In this document: positions 16,555 through 25,941 of the stretch, piece after piece
How the letters are laid out: every line of letters begins with the position of its first letter
Numbering within the stretch: the first letter of the stretch is position 1
Assembly (NCBI GenBank): GCA_963974125.1
Contig: CAXBCH010000020.1
Coordinates: forward strand, 19,245 to 83,244
Direction: 5' to 3'
Length of the DNA: 64,000 bases
From: Haliea sp963974125
Lineage (GTDB): Bacteria > Pseudomonadota > Gammaproteobacteria > Pseudomonadales > Halieaceae
Translations under genes and position numbers: made by a program
Notes under the pieces: model-generated
What the model was told of the DNA's origin: nothing
What the model saw: the letters and a program-made list of their open reading frames with translations, nothing else
Database searches by the model: none

Positions 16555-17474
16555 CAGCGAATGCCGAAGGCCAGCAGACCGCGCCCGAGGACTTCGTCCA
16601 GGCGTTCGGCATCACTGTCCTTGACCTCGAGATAGCGCAGTCCGTGATCCTTGCAGACTTCCTTGTTACGCAGCTTGGCGGACAAGTGTGACGGCGCCGC
16701 ACCGTCCTGCCAGCAGTCGATGTAGACACTGCCGGCGGGCAGGTAGAAGTCCGCATGCAGGGACTCCTCCACCGGTAGCGCGCGCTGCGTGGCATGCGCC
16801 AGCTGCGCCAGATACAGCCAGTTGCAGACCAGCGCCTGCAACCGGGAGTCCGTGCGGTGGCCGTCGATACCGCTGCAGCCACGCGCCAGGGCCGGCGCGC
16901 CGGCTTGCTCTGGAGCAAACAGGTCCGGCGCCTGGGGATCCTGCGCGGGCAACACACCCTCGCCGCTGGCGCAGTCGGGCTGGCCCGAGAGACGCTCCAG
17001 CTCGCGGTGAATGACCGGGTGATCGACAATTTCGTGGGGCCAGTTGACATAGAACGCACCGGTACTCTCGCTCTCGGTTTGCTGCCCGCCCAATTGGCGG
17101 CCGAACTCCGTCAGTTCCCAGCCCAGGATACTGTGCTGCTGCAGCCCCAGCTCGGCCAGTGCCCGGTTCAGCTGTCGCGGCTGCAAGCGCGGGTAATAAC
17201 GCCGCATCTGGCTGGCAGTAATGCGCTGGTTGGATTCGATGGCACTGAGCAGCGGGTGCTGCGCCAGTGCCGGCGGCCAGACAATATAGCGGCCAAAGCG
17301 CTTGCTGTCGCGATAGCGGCCACCCTCATATTCGCCCTTCGGCGTCAGCAGCCAGGTGTCGTCATGGCGCTGGATCCAGCCGTAATCCTTGAGAGTGACA
17401 AAAAGCTGTTGCACCGGAATCTCCAGGGCCCGTGCCAGCGCGGTGGTGGACAGGCGCTCCTCCTCGCCGCTCAT
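16551..17474 (-). CDS. Unknown protein: winged-helix N-terminus and nuclease-like C-terminus
   Basis: 307 residues, no firm family. The N-terminus (about 7-65, TTALARALEIPVQQLFVTL, LTPKGEYEGG) looks like a winged helix as in KilAC-type antirepressors. A similar second unit may follow (about 80-130, ITASQMRRYYPRLQPRQLNRAL). The C-terminus has a PD-(D/E)XK-like pattern: D242 (HADFYL), D253 (VYIDCW), K271 (RNKEVCKDHG), then LRYLEVKD. It may bind and cut or edit nucleic acid. It overlaps the dUTPase gene by 4 bp and trmA by 4 bp, so it is tightly packed and co-transcribed with the dUTPase. Function is an inference from fold patterns only. Confidence 0.6.
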   Translation of the reverse strand: MSGEEERLSTTALARALEIPVQQLFVTLKDYGWIQRHDDTWLLTPKGEYEGGRYRDSKRFGRYIVWPPALAQHPLLSAIESNQRITASQMRRYYPRLQPRQLNRALAELGLQQHSILGWELTEFGRQLGGQQTESESTGAFYVNWPHEIVDHPVIHRELERLSGQPDCASGEGVLPAQDPQAPDLFAPEQAGAPALARGCSGIDGHRTDSRLQALVCNWLYLAQLAHATQRALPVEESLHADFYLPAGSVYIDCWQDGAAPSHLSAKLRNKEVCKDHGLRYLEVKDSDAERLDEVLGRGLLAFGIRC

Positions 17475-18106
17475 GCGCTGGCGGTCACCGCAGTGCCGGG
17501 ATAGCGCGCCTGCAGCGCGGCATAGACACGGTCGGCGTAATCGGAGGCGTTGCTGTCCAGCGCCGCCAGAACCTCGACCAGATGCTCGTTGTCCTCACGC
17601 CCCTGCCACAATTTCTGGTAGCTGCCGTCCTGGTAACCGTGGTCCTGGCGGAAAAAGTTGAGCACGTTCTTGCCAACATAGGCACTGTAGAGACGCTCAA
17701 AGTCCAGCCCCGAGGCCAGCAGAAGCTCCCAGAAGCGGGACGGCGAAAAGCTCCTGGTCTGCAGCGAATGCAGGGCCAGCGCCTCGGTGGCGTCGCGCAC
17801 TCCCAGCCCCTGCGGCTGGAAATCGCCGACTTCCGCTGCAATGTTCGCGGCCATGGTGTCAATGCTGTCGCCGCTGGCGAACAGGGCCGAGAGCCCGAAA
17901 TGCCAGATATCAATGACCTCCAGCTGGACCTGCTCCAGATCCGGAGACTGCTTTTTCCACCACTTGTAGCCATAGTGTTCGACCAGCTCCGCGCACTCGA
18001 TCCACAGCGCGCGGTACCAGGCGAATTCCTGGCTGATCCAGTGGGGATGGACCCGCGTGTTCATTCGGTCCTGCATGGCCAGCATGGTTCTGAGTGCCTG
18101 TTCCAA
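17471..18106 (-). CDS. Dimeric all-alpha dUTP diphosphatase (dUTPase_2/MazG-like)
   Basis: A 211-residue helical protein with the metal and nucleotide signature WIECAELVEHYGYKWWK followed by EVIDIWHF, the acidic pattern of the dimeric dUTPase superfamily. It would convert dUTP to dUMP and pyrophosphate, feeding thymidylate synthesis and keeping uracil out of DNA. The start is inferred as TTG 18106: AGGAG lies about 7 nt upstream, and longer readings would run towards the neighbouring divergent gene. An internal ATG is less well placed. The overlapping nuclease-like partner makes a nucleotide/DNA-quality operon plausible. Confidence 0.82.
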   Translation of the reverse strand: MEQALRTMLAMQDRMNTRVHPHWISQEFAWYRALWIECAELVEHYGYKWWKKQSPDLEQVQLEVIDIWHFGLSALFASGDSIDTMAANIAAEVGDFQPQGLGVRDATEALALHSLQTRSFSPSRFWELLLASGLDFERLYSAYVGKNVLNFFRQDHGYQDGSYQKLWQGREDNEHLVEVLAALDSNASDYADRVYAALQARYPGTAVTASA

Positions 18107-18216
18107 GTGAGAGCTCCTGTGGGCTGCTGTCTGGTCTGGGCAAAGGATACCAGCTTCTTCCCAAACAGCGACAGGCAGACTACCCTTGCTCGACATTAAC
18201 GCTGGAAGTGCTGCCG

Positions 18217-21200
18217 ATGTTCAGGTTTGGCCGGATCGTAACCGTGTTGTTGCTCGCGTGCGTCCTGCCACGGCTGGCAGGTGCCGCCACCCCCGACAGT
18301 ATTGAGTCGTTGCAGGACGAAATGCAGCAAGCGGTCGAGGCCAGCCAGTCCGACGCCGAGAAGCAGGAACTCCAGGAGCTGTACCAGTCAGGGATCGAAT
18401 TTCTGCGCAGGCGCGACGCGCAGCTGGAGAGTCAGGCTGCCCTGGACGCCCTGATTGAGCGAGCTCCCGAACAACTAAGCCGTTACCGGCAACAATTGGA
18501 GAGCCTGCAGCCACCCTCGACCGAGTCCATTCGACGCCGTTTTCAGGAGGCAGACCTCAACACGCTTGAGGCGCGGCTGCGGGAACAGGTCAGCGCCATG
18601 TTTGCCCTGCAGGGCGAGCTGGCGGCAGTCAACGGCGAGCTGGTTGCCGCTCAAACCCTGCCGGAGACAGCACAGGGCCAAATCGCGAGCAACCAGGCAC
18701 GTGAGCAGGAGCTCAATGAACAACTGCGGCAGCTCGAACGGCAGCCGGAGAGTCGGCTCAAGCGTGCCCGCATCGCCCGCCTGCGGGCGGAGCAGGCAAG
18801 TCTGACTGAAACCACTAATCTGCTGCGGCGCAAGCTGCTGAGCAACACTGTCCTGCAGGAGCTTGCCGAGGCCCAGCGGGCACTGCTGCGTGCCCAAATC
18901 AGTGCGCTGGAAACAGAAACAGACACACTTCAGGATCTTCTCGAAGAAACCCGTCGCAGCCAGTCACTGCAGACCGTCTCCGAAGCCACCGACAGTCTGC
19001 ACCTGACCAGCCACCACCAGCTCCTGCGGAAACAGGTCCAGCTCAACCAGCAACTCAGCGAGGAGCTGCTGGCCGCGTCAGTCAATGTCGGAGAGATGAC
19101 CCGGAGGGGCATCGCCACCGCCCGGCAGATCGAAAGCCTGCTGCAGATCGAGCAGGCTCTGGAGCAACAGATCGAGGTCCTGCAGGGCAGCGTCCTGCTG
19201 TCGCGCATCCTTCACCAACAGAAACGGGAGCTGCCCGGGGTCCGTGGCTCCCTCACCACAACTGACCGGATCGCCGACCTCAGGCTGCGGCAGTTCGAGC
19301 TGAACGCAATGAAAAGTGAGCTGGAGGATCAGGCGCAATTGGTGGACCGGCTTCTTGCAGTGCTGCCAACAGAACAGCAGCAGGCACTGCGGGCGGATAT
19401 GCAAAAGGTCATCAGCAACCGGGCGAGCCTGATCGCGCAGCTGGAGCCCATTACCAATGCCCGACTGAGCCAGGCCATTGCCCTGCAGCTCAACCAGCAG
19501 CGTCTGCGAACCCTGAGCGACAACCTCCGGCGCAGGATTGATGACCAGCTGATCTGGGTCGCCAGTACCCGCCCGGTCGACACTAAATGGTTGACAGCCC
19601 TGCCAGTGAACCTGAAATCGCAATGGCAGGACCTGGATCTAACCGGGCTGACAGGCGACCTGTTCACCAATCTGCGCGAGAACTGGCCCTGGCTGCTGCC
19701 CTCCCTGGCGCTGCTTGGCGTCTATTTCCGTGTCCGGGGAAAGCTCCGGGTGCGACTGGCGGCCCTGCATGAAGACGTCAGGCACTTCCGCCAGGATACC
19801 ACCGCCCATACGCCGCTGGCACTGTTGCTGACAGTGTTTCAGGTCGCCCCGGTACCACTGGTCCTGGTGACCACGGGTCTGATGTGCCTGCGCCTGGAAC
19901 CGGTCCTGCCGGTAACCGGTACGGCGCTGATACAGCTGGCACTCGCCTGGTTCATACTGCATTTGTTGTATCGGGTCCTGGATCCGGCAGGGCTTGCGGG
20001 GCGGCACTTCCGCTGGCAAAACAGACTGGTGCAACAGCTGCACAACCTGGTCCGCAATACCGCCTGGATTTTGCTGCCGCTGGTGTTGATCACTACCATC
20101 AACGTGGAGATCCCCGACTACCAGGAGCAGGATGCGCTGGGGCGGCTGTTTATCATTGTCGGCATGACCCTGCTGGGCATACTGCTGGGACGCAGCATGT
20201 GGAATACGCAACCGCTCTACAGCTCGAGAACGGCCCACTTTGGCATCACTCTGGCGCTGGCGGCAACGCCCCTGCTCCTCGCAGGCATGACCTTCTGGGG
20301 ATTCCAGTACACGGCGGTGAATCTCGCCCACAGGTACTGGTATACCCTGTACCTGATAGTCGTGTGGATGCTTGTCGAGGGCACCATCGTGCGCAACCTG
20401 AGCGTGGCCGGACGCCGCCTCTCCTACCAGCGTGCTGTTGCGCGTCGCGAAGCAGACCTGAGCCGCGAAGGCGCAGAGAACGAGGTGGCAGTGGAAGTAC
20501 CCGAGCTCGGCATTGCCCAGGTCAACGAGCAATCCCTGCGCCTGGCGAAGCTCGCGATGCTGGCGCTGTTTTCGGTCCTCATCTATCTGGTCTGGTCGGA
20601 TCTGGTAAGCGCTACCGCCTACCTGGACTCCATCACGCTCTGGGAGTACAACGCTGGCAGCAGCGAGGTACCCGAGCGCGTGCCGATGAGTGCCGCGGAT
20701 GTTCTCGGCGCCCTGCTCATCATCGTGTTCACCGTCGCGCTCGCGCGCAACCTCCCCGGGCTACTGGAAATCCTCGTGCTGTCGCGGATAAATCTGCAAC
20801 AGGGCAGCAGCTACGCGGTCACCACCCTGCTCAGTTATGTGATCGTCAGCGTCGGCTTCATTACCGGGCTCGCCGCCCTCGGCGTGAGCTGGAACAAGCT
20901 GCAATGGCTGGTAGCCGCCCTCAGCGTGGGCCTGGGCTTCGGTCTGCAGGAAATATTCGCCAATGCGGTCTCCGGCATCATCATCCTGTTCGAGCGTCCG
21001 GTTCGCATCGGCGATGTTGTCACCATCGGAGACCTGTCGGGCACTGTCAGCCGAATACGGATTCGCGCCACCACAATCACCGACTTCGACCGCAAGGAAA
21101 TCATCGTCCCCAACAAGAATTTCGTCACCGGGCAGCTGATCAACTGGTCCTTGCACGACACCATAACCCGGGTGTCAATTCGTGTCGGAGTTGCCTATGG

Positions 21201-21510
21201 ATCCGATCTGGCGCTGACGCGGAAGGTGCTCGAGCAGGTTGCCAATGACAACCCGCGCGTGCTCAAGGAACCACCCCTCCAGGTACTGTTCCTCAATTTC
21301 GGCGACAGTACCCTGGAACATGAACTACGAGTGCACGTCAAGGATGTCGGCGACCGTCTGCCAGCCATTGATGAGCTGAACCGGGAGGTCGATCGCCTGT
21401 TCCGCGAGCACAACATCGAAATTGCCTTTCCGCAGGTGGACCTCAACCTGCGCAAAGGCGAGGGACTCGACCAGCTGACGGCGCGGCTGGCCCCGGATTC
21501 GGGAGAATAG
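18217..21510 (+). CDS. MscM/MscK-type large mechanosensitive channel
   Basis: A 1097-residue membrane protein. Signal peptide (about 1-26, cut after GAA), a long periplasmic coiled-coil-rich region (about 27-480, dense in Q, E, L, A), eleven or so helices, and a C-terminal MscS pore module with EIFANAVSGIIILFERPVRIGDV, then IRATTITDFDRKEIIVPN. This is the architecture of E. coli MscM (YjeP) and MscK, which open under membrane tension. It is followed 1 bp after its stop by a second very large envelope gene, suggesting translational coupling. Confidence 0.93.
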   Translation: MFRFGRIVTVLLLACVLPRLAGAATPDSIESLQDEMQQAVEASQSDAEKQELQELYQSGIEFLRRRDAQLESQAALDALIERAPEQLSRYRQQLESLQPPSTESIRRRFQEADLNTLEARLREQVSAMFALQGELAAVNGELVAAQTLPETAQGQIASNQAREQELNEQLRQLERQPESRLKRARIARLRAEQASLTETTNLLRRKLLSNTVLQELAEAQRALLRAQISALETETDTLQDLLEETRRSQSLQTVSEATDSLHLTSHHQLLRKQVQLNQQLSEELLAASVNVGEMTRRGIATARQIESLLQIEQALEQQIEVLQGSVLLSRILHQQKRELPGVRGSLTTTDRIADLRLRQFELNAMKSELEDQAQLVDRLLAVLPTEQQQALRADMQKVISNRASLIAQLEPITNARLSQAIALQLNQQRLRTLSDNLRRRIDDQLIWVASTRPVDTKWLTALPVNLKSQWQDLDLTGLTGDLFTNLRENWPWLLPSLALLGVYFRVRGKLRVRLAALHEDVRHFRQDTTAHTPLALLLTVFQVAPVPLVLVTTGLMCLRLEPVLPVTGTALIQLALAWFILHLLYRVLDPAGLAGRHFRWQNRLVQQLHNLVRNTAWILLPLVLITTINVEIPDYQEQDALGRLFIIVGMTLLGILLGRSMWNTQPLYSSRTAHFGITLALAATPLLLAGMTFWGFQYTAVNLAHRYWYTLYLIVVWMLVEGTIVRNLSVAGRRLSYQRAVARREADLSREGAENEVAVEVPELGIAQVNEQSLRLAKLAMLALFSVLIYLVWSDLVSATAYLDSITLWEYNAGSSEVPERVPMSAADVLGALLIIVFTVALARNLPGLLEILVLSRINLQQGSSYAVTTLLSYVIVSVGFITGLAALGVSWNKLQWLVAALSVGLGFGLQEIFANAVSGIIILFERPVRIGDVVTIGDLSGTVSRIRIRATTITDFDRKEIIVPNKNFVTGQLINWSLHDTITRVSIRVGVAYGSDLALTRKVLEQVANDNPRVLKEPPLQVLFLNFGDSTLEHELRVHVKDVGDRLPAIDELNREVDRLFREHNIEIAFPQVDLNLRKGEGLDQLTARLAPDSGE

Positions 21511-21511
21511 A

Positions 21512-24500
21512 ATGTTCAGGATTCTTGCCCTGTTTTTGTTGCCACTCTGGGTACAGGCCCAAACCATCGCCATGCCCGAGCCGCTGGTTGACTGGCAGGA
21601 GTGGGTGTTGCGGGAGATTCCCGAACACCGCTGCCCCCTGCTGCACTCTGGCCAGATCCCGGAACCGGGGGCCTGGGCCTGCGTCTGGCCACAGCGCCTG
21701 GACCTCACTGTGGACAACAGTGGAGCCGTTTTTCGCGGCGGCGCAACGCTCTACGCCGAGGACTGGTTGCCGCTGCCCGGGAGTTTTGCACTGTGGCCGC
21801 GCGCGGTGCTGGTCGACGGCGAGGCCTGGCCGGTGGTCCGGCACGGCGGCCTGCCGGCTCTGCGCCTGCCTGCGGGAAGCCACCGTATAGAGGGCCGTCT
21901 GGACTGGTCCGAGCGACCCAATTATCTGCCCCTGCCCGCACTGTATGGCTGGGTTACGCTGTCCGTGGACGGTGAGGCCCGTGTTGCCCCCGAACACGAT
22001 CAGCAGGGCCTGTGGCTCGGCTTGCCAAGGACCGACACCGCCAGCGCTGTGGCTGCCGACGCACTTGAGATCGAGGTGTTCCGGCGGGTTGAAGACGGCG
22101 TCCCGGTCCTGCTTGAAACCCAGCTCCGTCTGACGGTGTCCGGGGCATTGCGGGAGCTGGCACTGGGGCCGGTATTGCCAGCGGATTTCGAGGCCATGAG
22201 TCTGACCTCATCGCTGGAAACGGGCCTGCATCCGGAGCAGGGCCTGTTCCTGCTGCTGCGACCCGGAGAGCATCGTGTGACCATCGTTGCCCGCGCCCGT
22301 TCCCCGCTGCCCACCCTGAGCGCAATCGCCGGCGCGGCGCCCTGGCCCGGCAGTGAGCTGTGGAGCTATACGGCGGACCCCGCCCTGCGGACCCTGGAAC
22401 TGGACGGTGGCCGTGCGGTAGACCCGCTGCAGGAAAACATTCCGCCAGCCTGGAGGCAGTTTCCGGCCTGGCGCCTCGATGCCGGTGAAACGCTGACCAC
22501 CGAGCTCCGCAGCCGCGGACTCGGCAGCGTCGGACGACCCCGACTCACACTGCTGCGTCAGGCCTGGCTGGATTTCCACCAGCCTGTCCTGCATGTCACC
22601 GACACTATCACCGGCAGCACCGGCGGCCTCCAGCGCCTGCAGCAGAGCGCGCCCTGGAGTCTGCTGCGCGCAGAGCTCGACGGTGTACCCCAGCCCCTCA
22701 GCGCGGGCACGGACGGCACCAGCGGCGTAGAACTGCGAACCCTGCAGCTCGCGCTGCGGGCCAGTGCCAGAGTGCCAAGCGGCGGCGACATCCGGGTCAG
22801 CGGCTGGGATCAGACCTTTGACCGCATCGACACGACCCTGCACCTGCCGCCGGGGCAGATCCTGGTCGCGGCGCCAGGCGCGGACCGGGCGCCGCATACC
22901 TGGCTCGCCGGCTGGGACCTGCTGGACCTGTTCCTGGTGCTGGTGACCGGCATGCTGCTGGGACGCCTGCTGGGCCCTGTCTGGGGGCTGCTGGGGCTGC
23001 TCCTGCTGGCTCTGGCTTATCCGGATTACCCGGTCCTGCTGTACCTGCTGGGCAGCACCGCCGCCGTGCAATTGCTGCGCCAGGCGGTTGGAGGCAACGG
23101 GTTGTTCGCAAATGCTATCGGGGTAGTGTACCGGGGCCTGGTGATCGGGCTGGTCCTGGTCGCCCTGCCCTTTATCGCCGGACAATTGCGGCTGGCGCTC
23201 TATCCGCAGCTGGAGCTGTACCAGATAGATCAGGCCCAGCCACTGCATCGCAGCATCGTCCAGACGGGACAGGACATGGCGGAGGCGGCCGCCCCGGCCA
23301 GCGCGGAGAGCAGAAAATTCGCGGTTGGAGGAGTAGGCCTCGATAGAGTGGCCCCCGACTCTGTTGTGGCCAGCGAGCCGTCCCCCGCTGCGGAGATCAG
23401 CCCCCAGGCCCTGGCCGGGCCGGGGCAGCCGGATTGGAGCTGGCGCCGCGCCGAGCTCAGCTGGAGTGGCCCGGTTGTCAGCGAGCAGACCATGCGCCTG
23501 GTCATCCTGCCGCGCTGGCTCACTACCCTGCTGCGCGTGCTTACCGTGGTGGCGCTCGGGGCACTGTGCTGGCGCTGGTTCCGGGCTCAATTGCCCTCTC
23601 CACGATCCGGCATGGGCAGCAGCGCTGCGGCGCCCCTGGCGCTTGTGTTGCTTGCGACCCTGCTGCTGGCGCCGCCACAGGCCAGCGCAGCGGCTGCTGC
23701 AGTACCGCCCCCGGAACAGCTGCAGGAACTGCGCCAATGGCTCCTGCGGCCACCCGCGTGCGCGCCCGCCTGCCTGGAACTGCCCGCGCTCGCACTCGGA
23801 ATCGAAGGCAGCCATCTGCATCTGCGGATGGATGTGCATGCCGCGGCTGACGCCGGTCTGGCGCTGCCCCGGGTGCAACCGGGGTGGCAAATACTGGAAC
23901 TCAGGGTTGACGGCGCGGAGGTCAACAGCCTGCGCCAGAGCGGAAACCAGCGCTGGCTGTGGCTACGACGGGGCGTGCACCGGGTCGAACTGCGGGCCGC
24001 ACTGACAGCCGAGGCAGACAGGGCCTCGCTGCAGTTTGCCATTCCGCCGCGGACGGTCCTTGTGGATACTGGCCCGGGCTGGAGCGCGGCCGGGGTCAGC
24101 GCCGGACGTCTTGCCGGCGACACCCTGGAACTGCACCGGGAAACCGCCAGGCCGGGCACTGGCCCGGAGGCGCCGGCATTGAGCCGCCGCGGCTTCGACG
24201 CCAGCCCGTTTTACCGGGTGCAACGGCAGCTGCACCTGGGCAACGAATGGCGCCTGCAGACCAGGGTGCAGCGCCTCGCTCCGGCTGGCGGCAACCTCGT
24301 CCTGACGGTTCCGCTGTGGCCGGGCGAAAACCCGCTGGACGATAACCTGACCGTGCGCGGTGGTGCGGTTGAGCTGACACTGCCGGCGGGCACAGGACAG
24401 CGACAGTGGCTGTCGAGCATCGCGCCGGTGACCCACATGGAAGTGACCGCTGGTGCCCTGGATGAACGCAGCGAGCAGTGGCAAATAAGCAGCTCCGGCC

Positions 24501-25552
24501 TCTGGCGTGTGGACGCCAGCGGCACTCCCCTGGTCGCCATCAGCGATCCCGGCGGCCGCCAGCACTTCCGGCCATTGCCGGGGGAAACCCTGGTGTTGGA
24601 GATTGAGCCAATCGCGCCCCTGGAGGGCCCCTGGCTGGCGGCGGACCGGGTGGGACTGGATATCCGCCTCGGTGCACGCAGTGCTGAATACACTCTGCAG
24701 GCGCGCCTGCGCGCCACCCGTGCGGGTACCCATACCGTGCAGCTGCCGCCCGCCGCGGAGTTGCTGGAGGCAAACATCGAGAACCGTGCGCAGAACCTGC
24801 AGGCGGAAGACGGCGCCCTGCGCCTGGCGCTGGCCCCGGGCGAGCAACAGCTGGTGGTGCGCTGGCACCAGCCGGAAGACACGGGAATCCTCTGGCGCAG
24901 CGCGGTTCCGGACCTTGGCGTTGCAGCGGCCAATGTCAGCACCACTGCCACTCTCTCCGACCGCCGCTGGGTGCTCTGGACCGGTGGCCCCCTGCTGGGG
25001 CCCGCAGTGCTGTACTGGGCCGCCCTGGCGGTGATGCTGCTGGTCGCCTTCGCACTCTCACGCAGCGGCCGCACACCGTTGCGCTTGCATCACTGGCTGT
25101 TGCTGGGCCTGGGATTCTCCACCGTTTCCTGGCCGGCGCTGGTGCTGGTGGTGGGTTGGTTGCTGGCGGTCGACTGGCGCGAACGCAACGGTGCCGACCT
25201 CACTGGCAGGCAGCGCAATGGCGCCCAGCTGGGTCTGGGCCTGCTGACCGTGCTCGCGCTGATAGTGCTGTTCAGCGTGATTCCCGCCGGGCTGCTCGGG
25301 CAACCGGAGATGCAGGTCGTGGGCAACGGTTCCAGCAGTAGCGAGCTGCGCTGGTTTGTCGACCGCAGCGCACCCGCGCTGCCCGAAACCAGCATTGTGA
25401 GCGCGCCGCTATGGGTGTACCGGCTTGCGATCCTGCTGTGGTCGGTGTGGCTGGCTTCGGCCCTGCTCGGCTGGCTGCGCTGGCCCTGGCAGGCCATGGG
25501 CAGTGGCGGGTACTGGTGGCGTGAGCCGGTAGTAACAAGCAAAGCAGAGTAA
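21512..25552 (+). CDS. Large envelope protein of unknown function, partner of the MscM-type channel
   Basis: A 1346-residue protein with a Sec signal peptide (about 1-16, cut after VQA), a large periplasmic part rich in short beta strands, and membrane helices near 465-560, 660-720 and 1165-1260. Many strand-like repeats read as beta-sandwich modules. I recognise no catalytic motif. It starts 1 bp after the mscM stop and is among the longest genes here, so it probably works with the channel in the envelope, but no function is known to me. The sequence is uniformly GC-rich like its neighbours, arguing against recent transfer. Confidence 0.75.
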   Translation: MFRILALFLLPLWVQAQTIAMPEPLVDWQEWVLREIPEHRCPLLHSGQIPEPGAWACVWPQRLDLTVDNSGAVFRGGATLYAEDWLPLPGSFALWPRAVLVDGEAWPVVRHGGLPALRLPAGSHRIEGRLDWSERPNYLPLPALYGWVTLSVDGEARVAPEHDQQGLWLGLPRTDTASAVAADALEIEVFRRVEDGVPVLLETQLRLTVSGALRELALGPVLPADFEAMSLTSSLETGLHPEQGLFLLLRPGEHRVTIVARARSPLPTLSAIAGAAPWPGSELWSYTADPALRTLELDGGRAVDPLQENIPPAWRQFPAWRLDAGETLTTELRSRGLGSVGRPRLTLLRQAWLDFHQPVLHVTDTITGSTGGLQRLQQSAPWSLLRAELDGVPQPLSAGTDGTSGVELRTLQLALRASARVPSGGDIRVSGWDQTFDRIDTTLHLPPGQILVAAPGADRAPHTWLAGWDLLDLFLVLVTGMLLGRLLGPVWGLLGLLLLALAYPDYPVLLYLLGSTAAVQLLRQAVGGNGLFANAIGVVYRGLVIGLVLVALPFIAGQLRLALYPQLELYQIDQAQPLHRSIVQTGQDMAEAAAPASAESRKFAVGGVGLDRVAPDSVVASEPSPAAEISPQALAGPGQPDWSWRRAELSWSGPVVSEQTMRLVILPRWLTTLLRVLTVVALGALCWRWFRAQLPSPRSGMGSSAAAPLALVLLATLLLAPPQASAAAAAVPPPEQLQELRQWLLRPPACAPACLELPALALGIEGSHLHLRMDVHAAADAGLALPRVQPGWQILELRVDGAEVNSLRQSGNQRWLWLRRGVHRVELRAALTAEADRASLQFAIPPRTVLVDTGPGWSAAGVSAGRLAGDTLELHRETARPGTGPEAPALSRRGFDASPFYRVQRQLHLGNEWRLQTRVQRLAPAGGNLVLTVPLWPGENPLDDNLTVRGGAVELTLPAGTGQRQWLSSIAPVTHMEVTAGALDERSEQWQISSSGLWRVDASGTPLVAISDPGGRQHFRPLPGETLVLEIEPIAPLEGPWLAADRVGLDIRLGARSAEYTLQARLRATRAGTHTVQLPPAAELLEANIENRAQNLQAEDGALRLALAPGEQQLVVRWHQPEDTGILWRSAVPDLGVAAANVSTTATLSDRRWVLWTGGPLLGPAVLYWAALAVMLLVAFALSRSGRTPLRLHHWLLLGLGFSTVSWPALVLVVGWLLAVDWRERNGADLTGRQRNGAQLGLGLLTVLALIVLFSVIPAGLLGQPEMQVVGNGSSSSELRWFVDRSAPALPETSIVSAPLWVYRLAILLWSVWLASALLGWLRWPWQAMGSGGYWWREPVVTSKAE

Positions 25553-25735
25553 GTGCGGTCGAGGGCCGTCACCGACCTGCCAGCGAAGGCGCGCATGCAG
25601 GCGGTGGCGCGGAAATTCTGCGGCGCGGATCCCTTGGTATCCATTCCACTGGCGTTCCGCGGAGGTTCTCGCGCCAGAGGATTTTACCGGCAGTGAACGC
25701 CATGGAGAGGCGCTTGATTAAAAGCAGGCGTTTTC

Positions 25736-25823
25736 TGGTGCCCGGGACCGGAATCGAACCGGTACGATCGCAATGATCGGGAGATTTTAAGTCTCCTGTG
25801 TCTACCAATTTCACCACCCGGGC
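25736..25823 (-). tRNA. tRNA-Leu (anticodon UAA)
   Basis: An 88-nt cloverleaf including an encoded CCA. The acceptor stem is GCCCGGG with CCCGGGC, the discriminator is A, the D-arm has TGAAATTGGTAGACAC, the anticodon stem is GGAGA-TCTCC with loop CTTAAAA (anticodon TAA). The long variable arm, GATCATTGCGATC, is typical of type II tRNA-Leu, and the T-loop is GTTCGATTC. It lies in a 380-bp gap; 25553-25735 upstream of its 3' end holds nothing else I recognise. Confidence 0.97.
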
Positions 25824-25941
25824 GCTGCGTGGAGGCGCCGGAACCGGCGCGGCGGCATGATAGCACACCGCTTTTGCTGAACAAGTTGCGGTCTCGCCGC
25901 GTGCTACACTGGCGGCAACTGGATTTCCCTGTTTGGTGGAC

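Noticed and set aside
22208..23890. Long open frame (560 codons) on the minus strand inside the large envelope gene
   Set aside because: High-GC codon bias keeps the opposite strand open. It has no recognisable domain, and the plus-strand gene has signal peptide and helices.
25736..25823. tRNA-Leu as integration site of an element
   Set aside because: No integrase or direct repeat of its 3' end was found near; neighbours are core genes.
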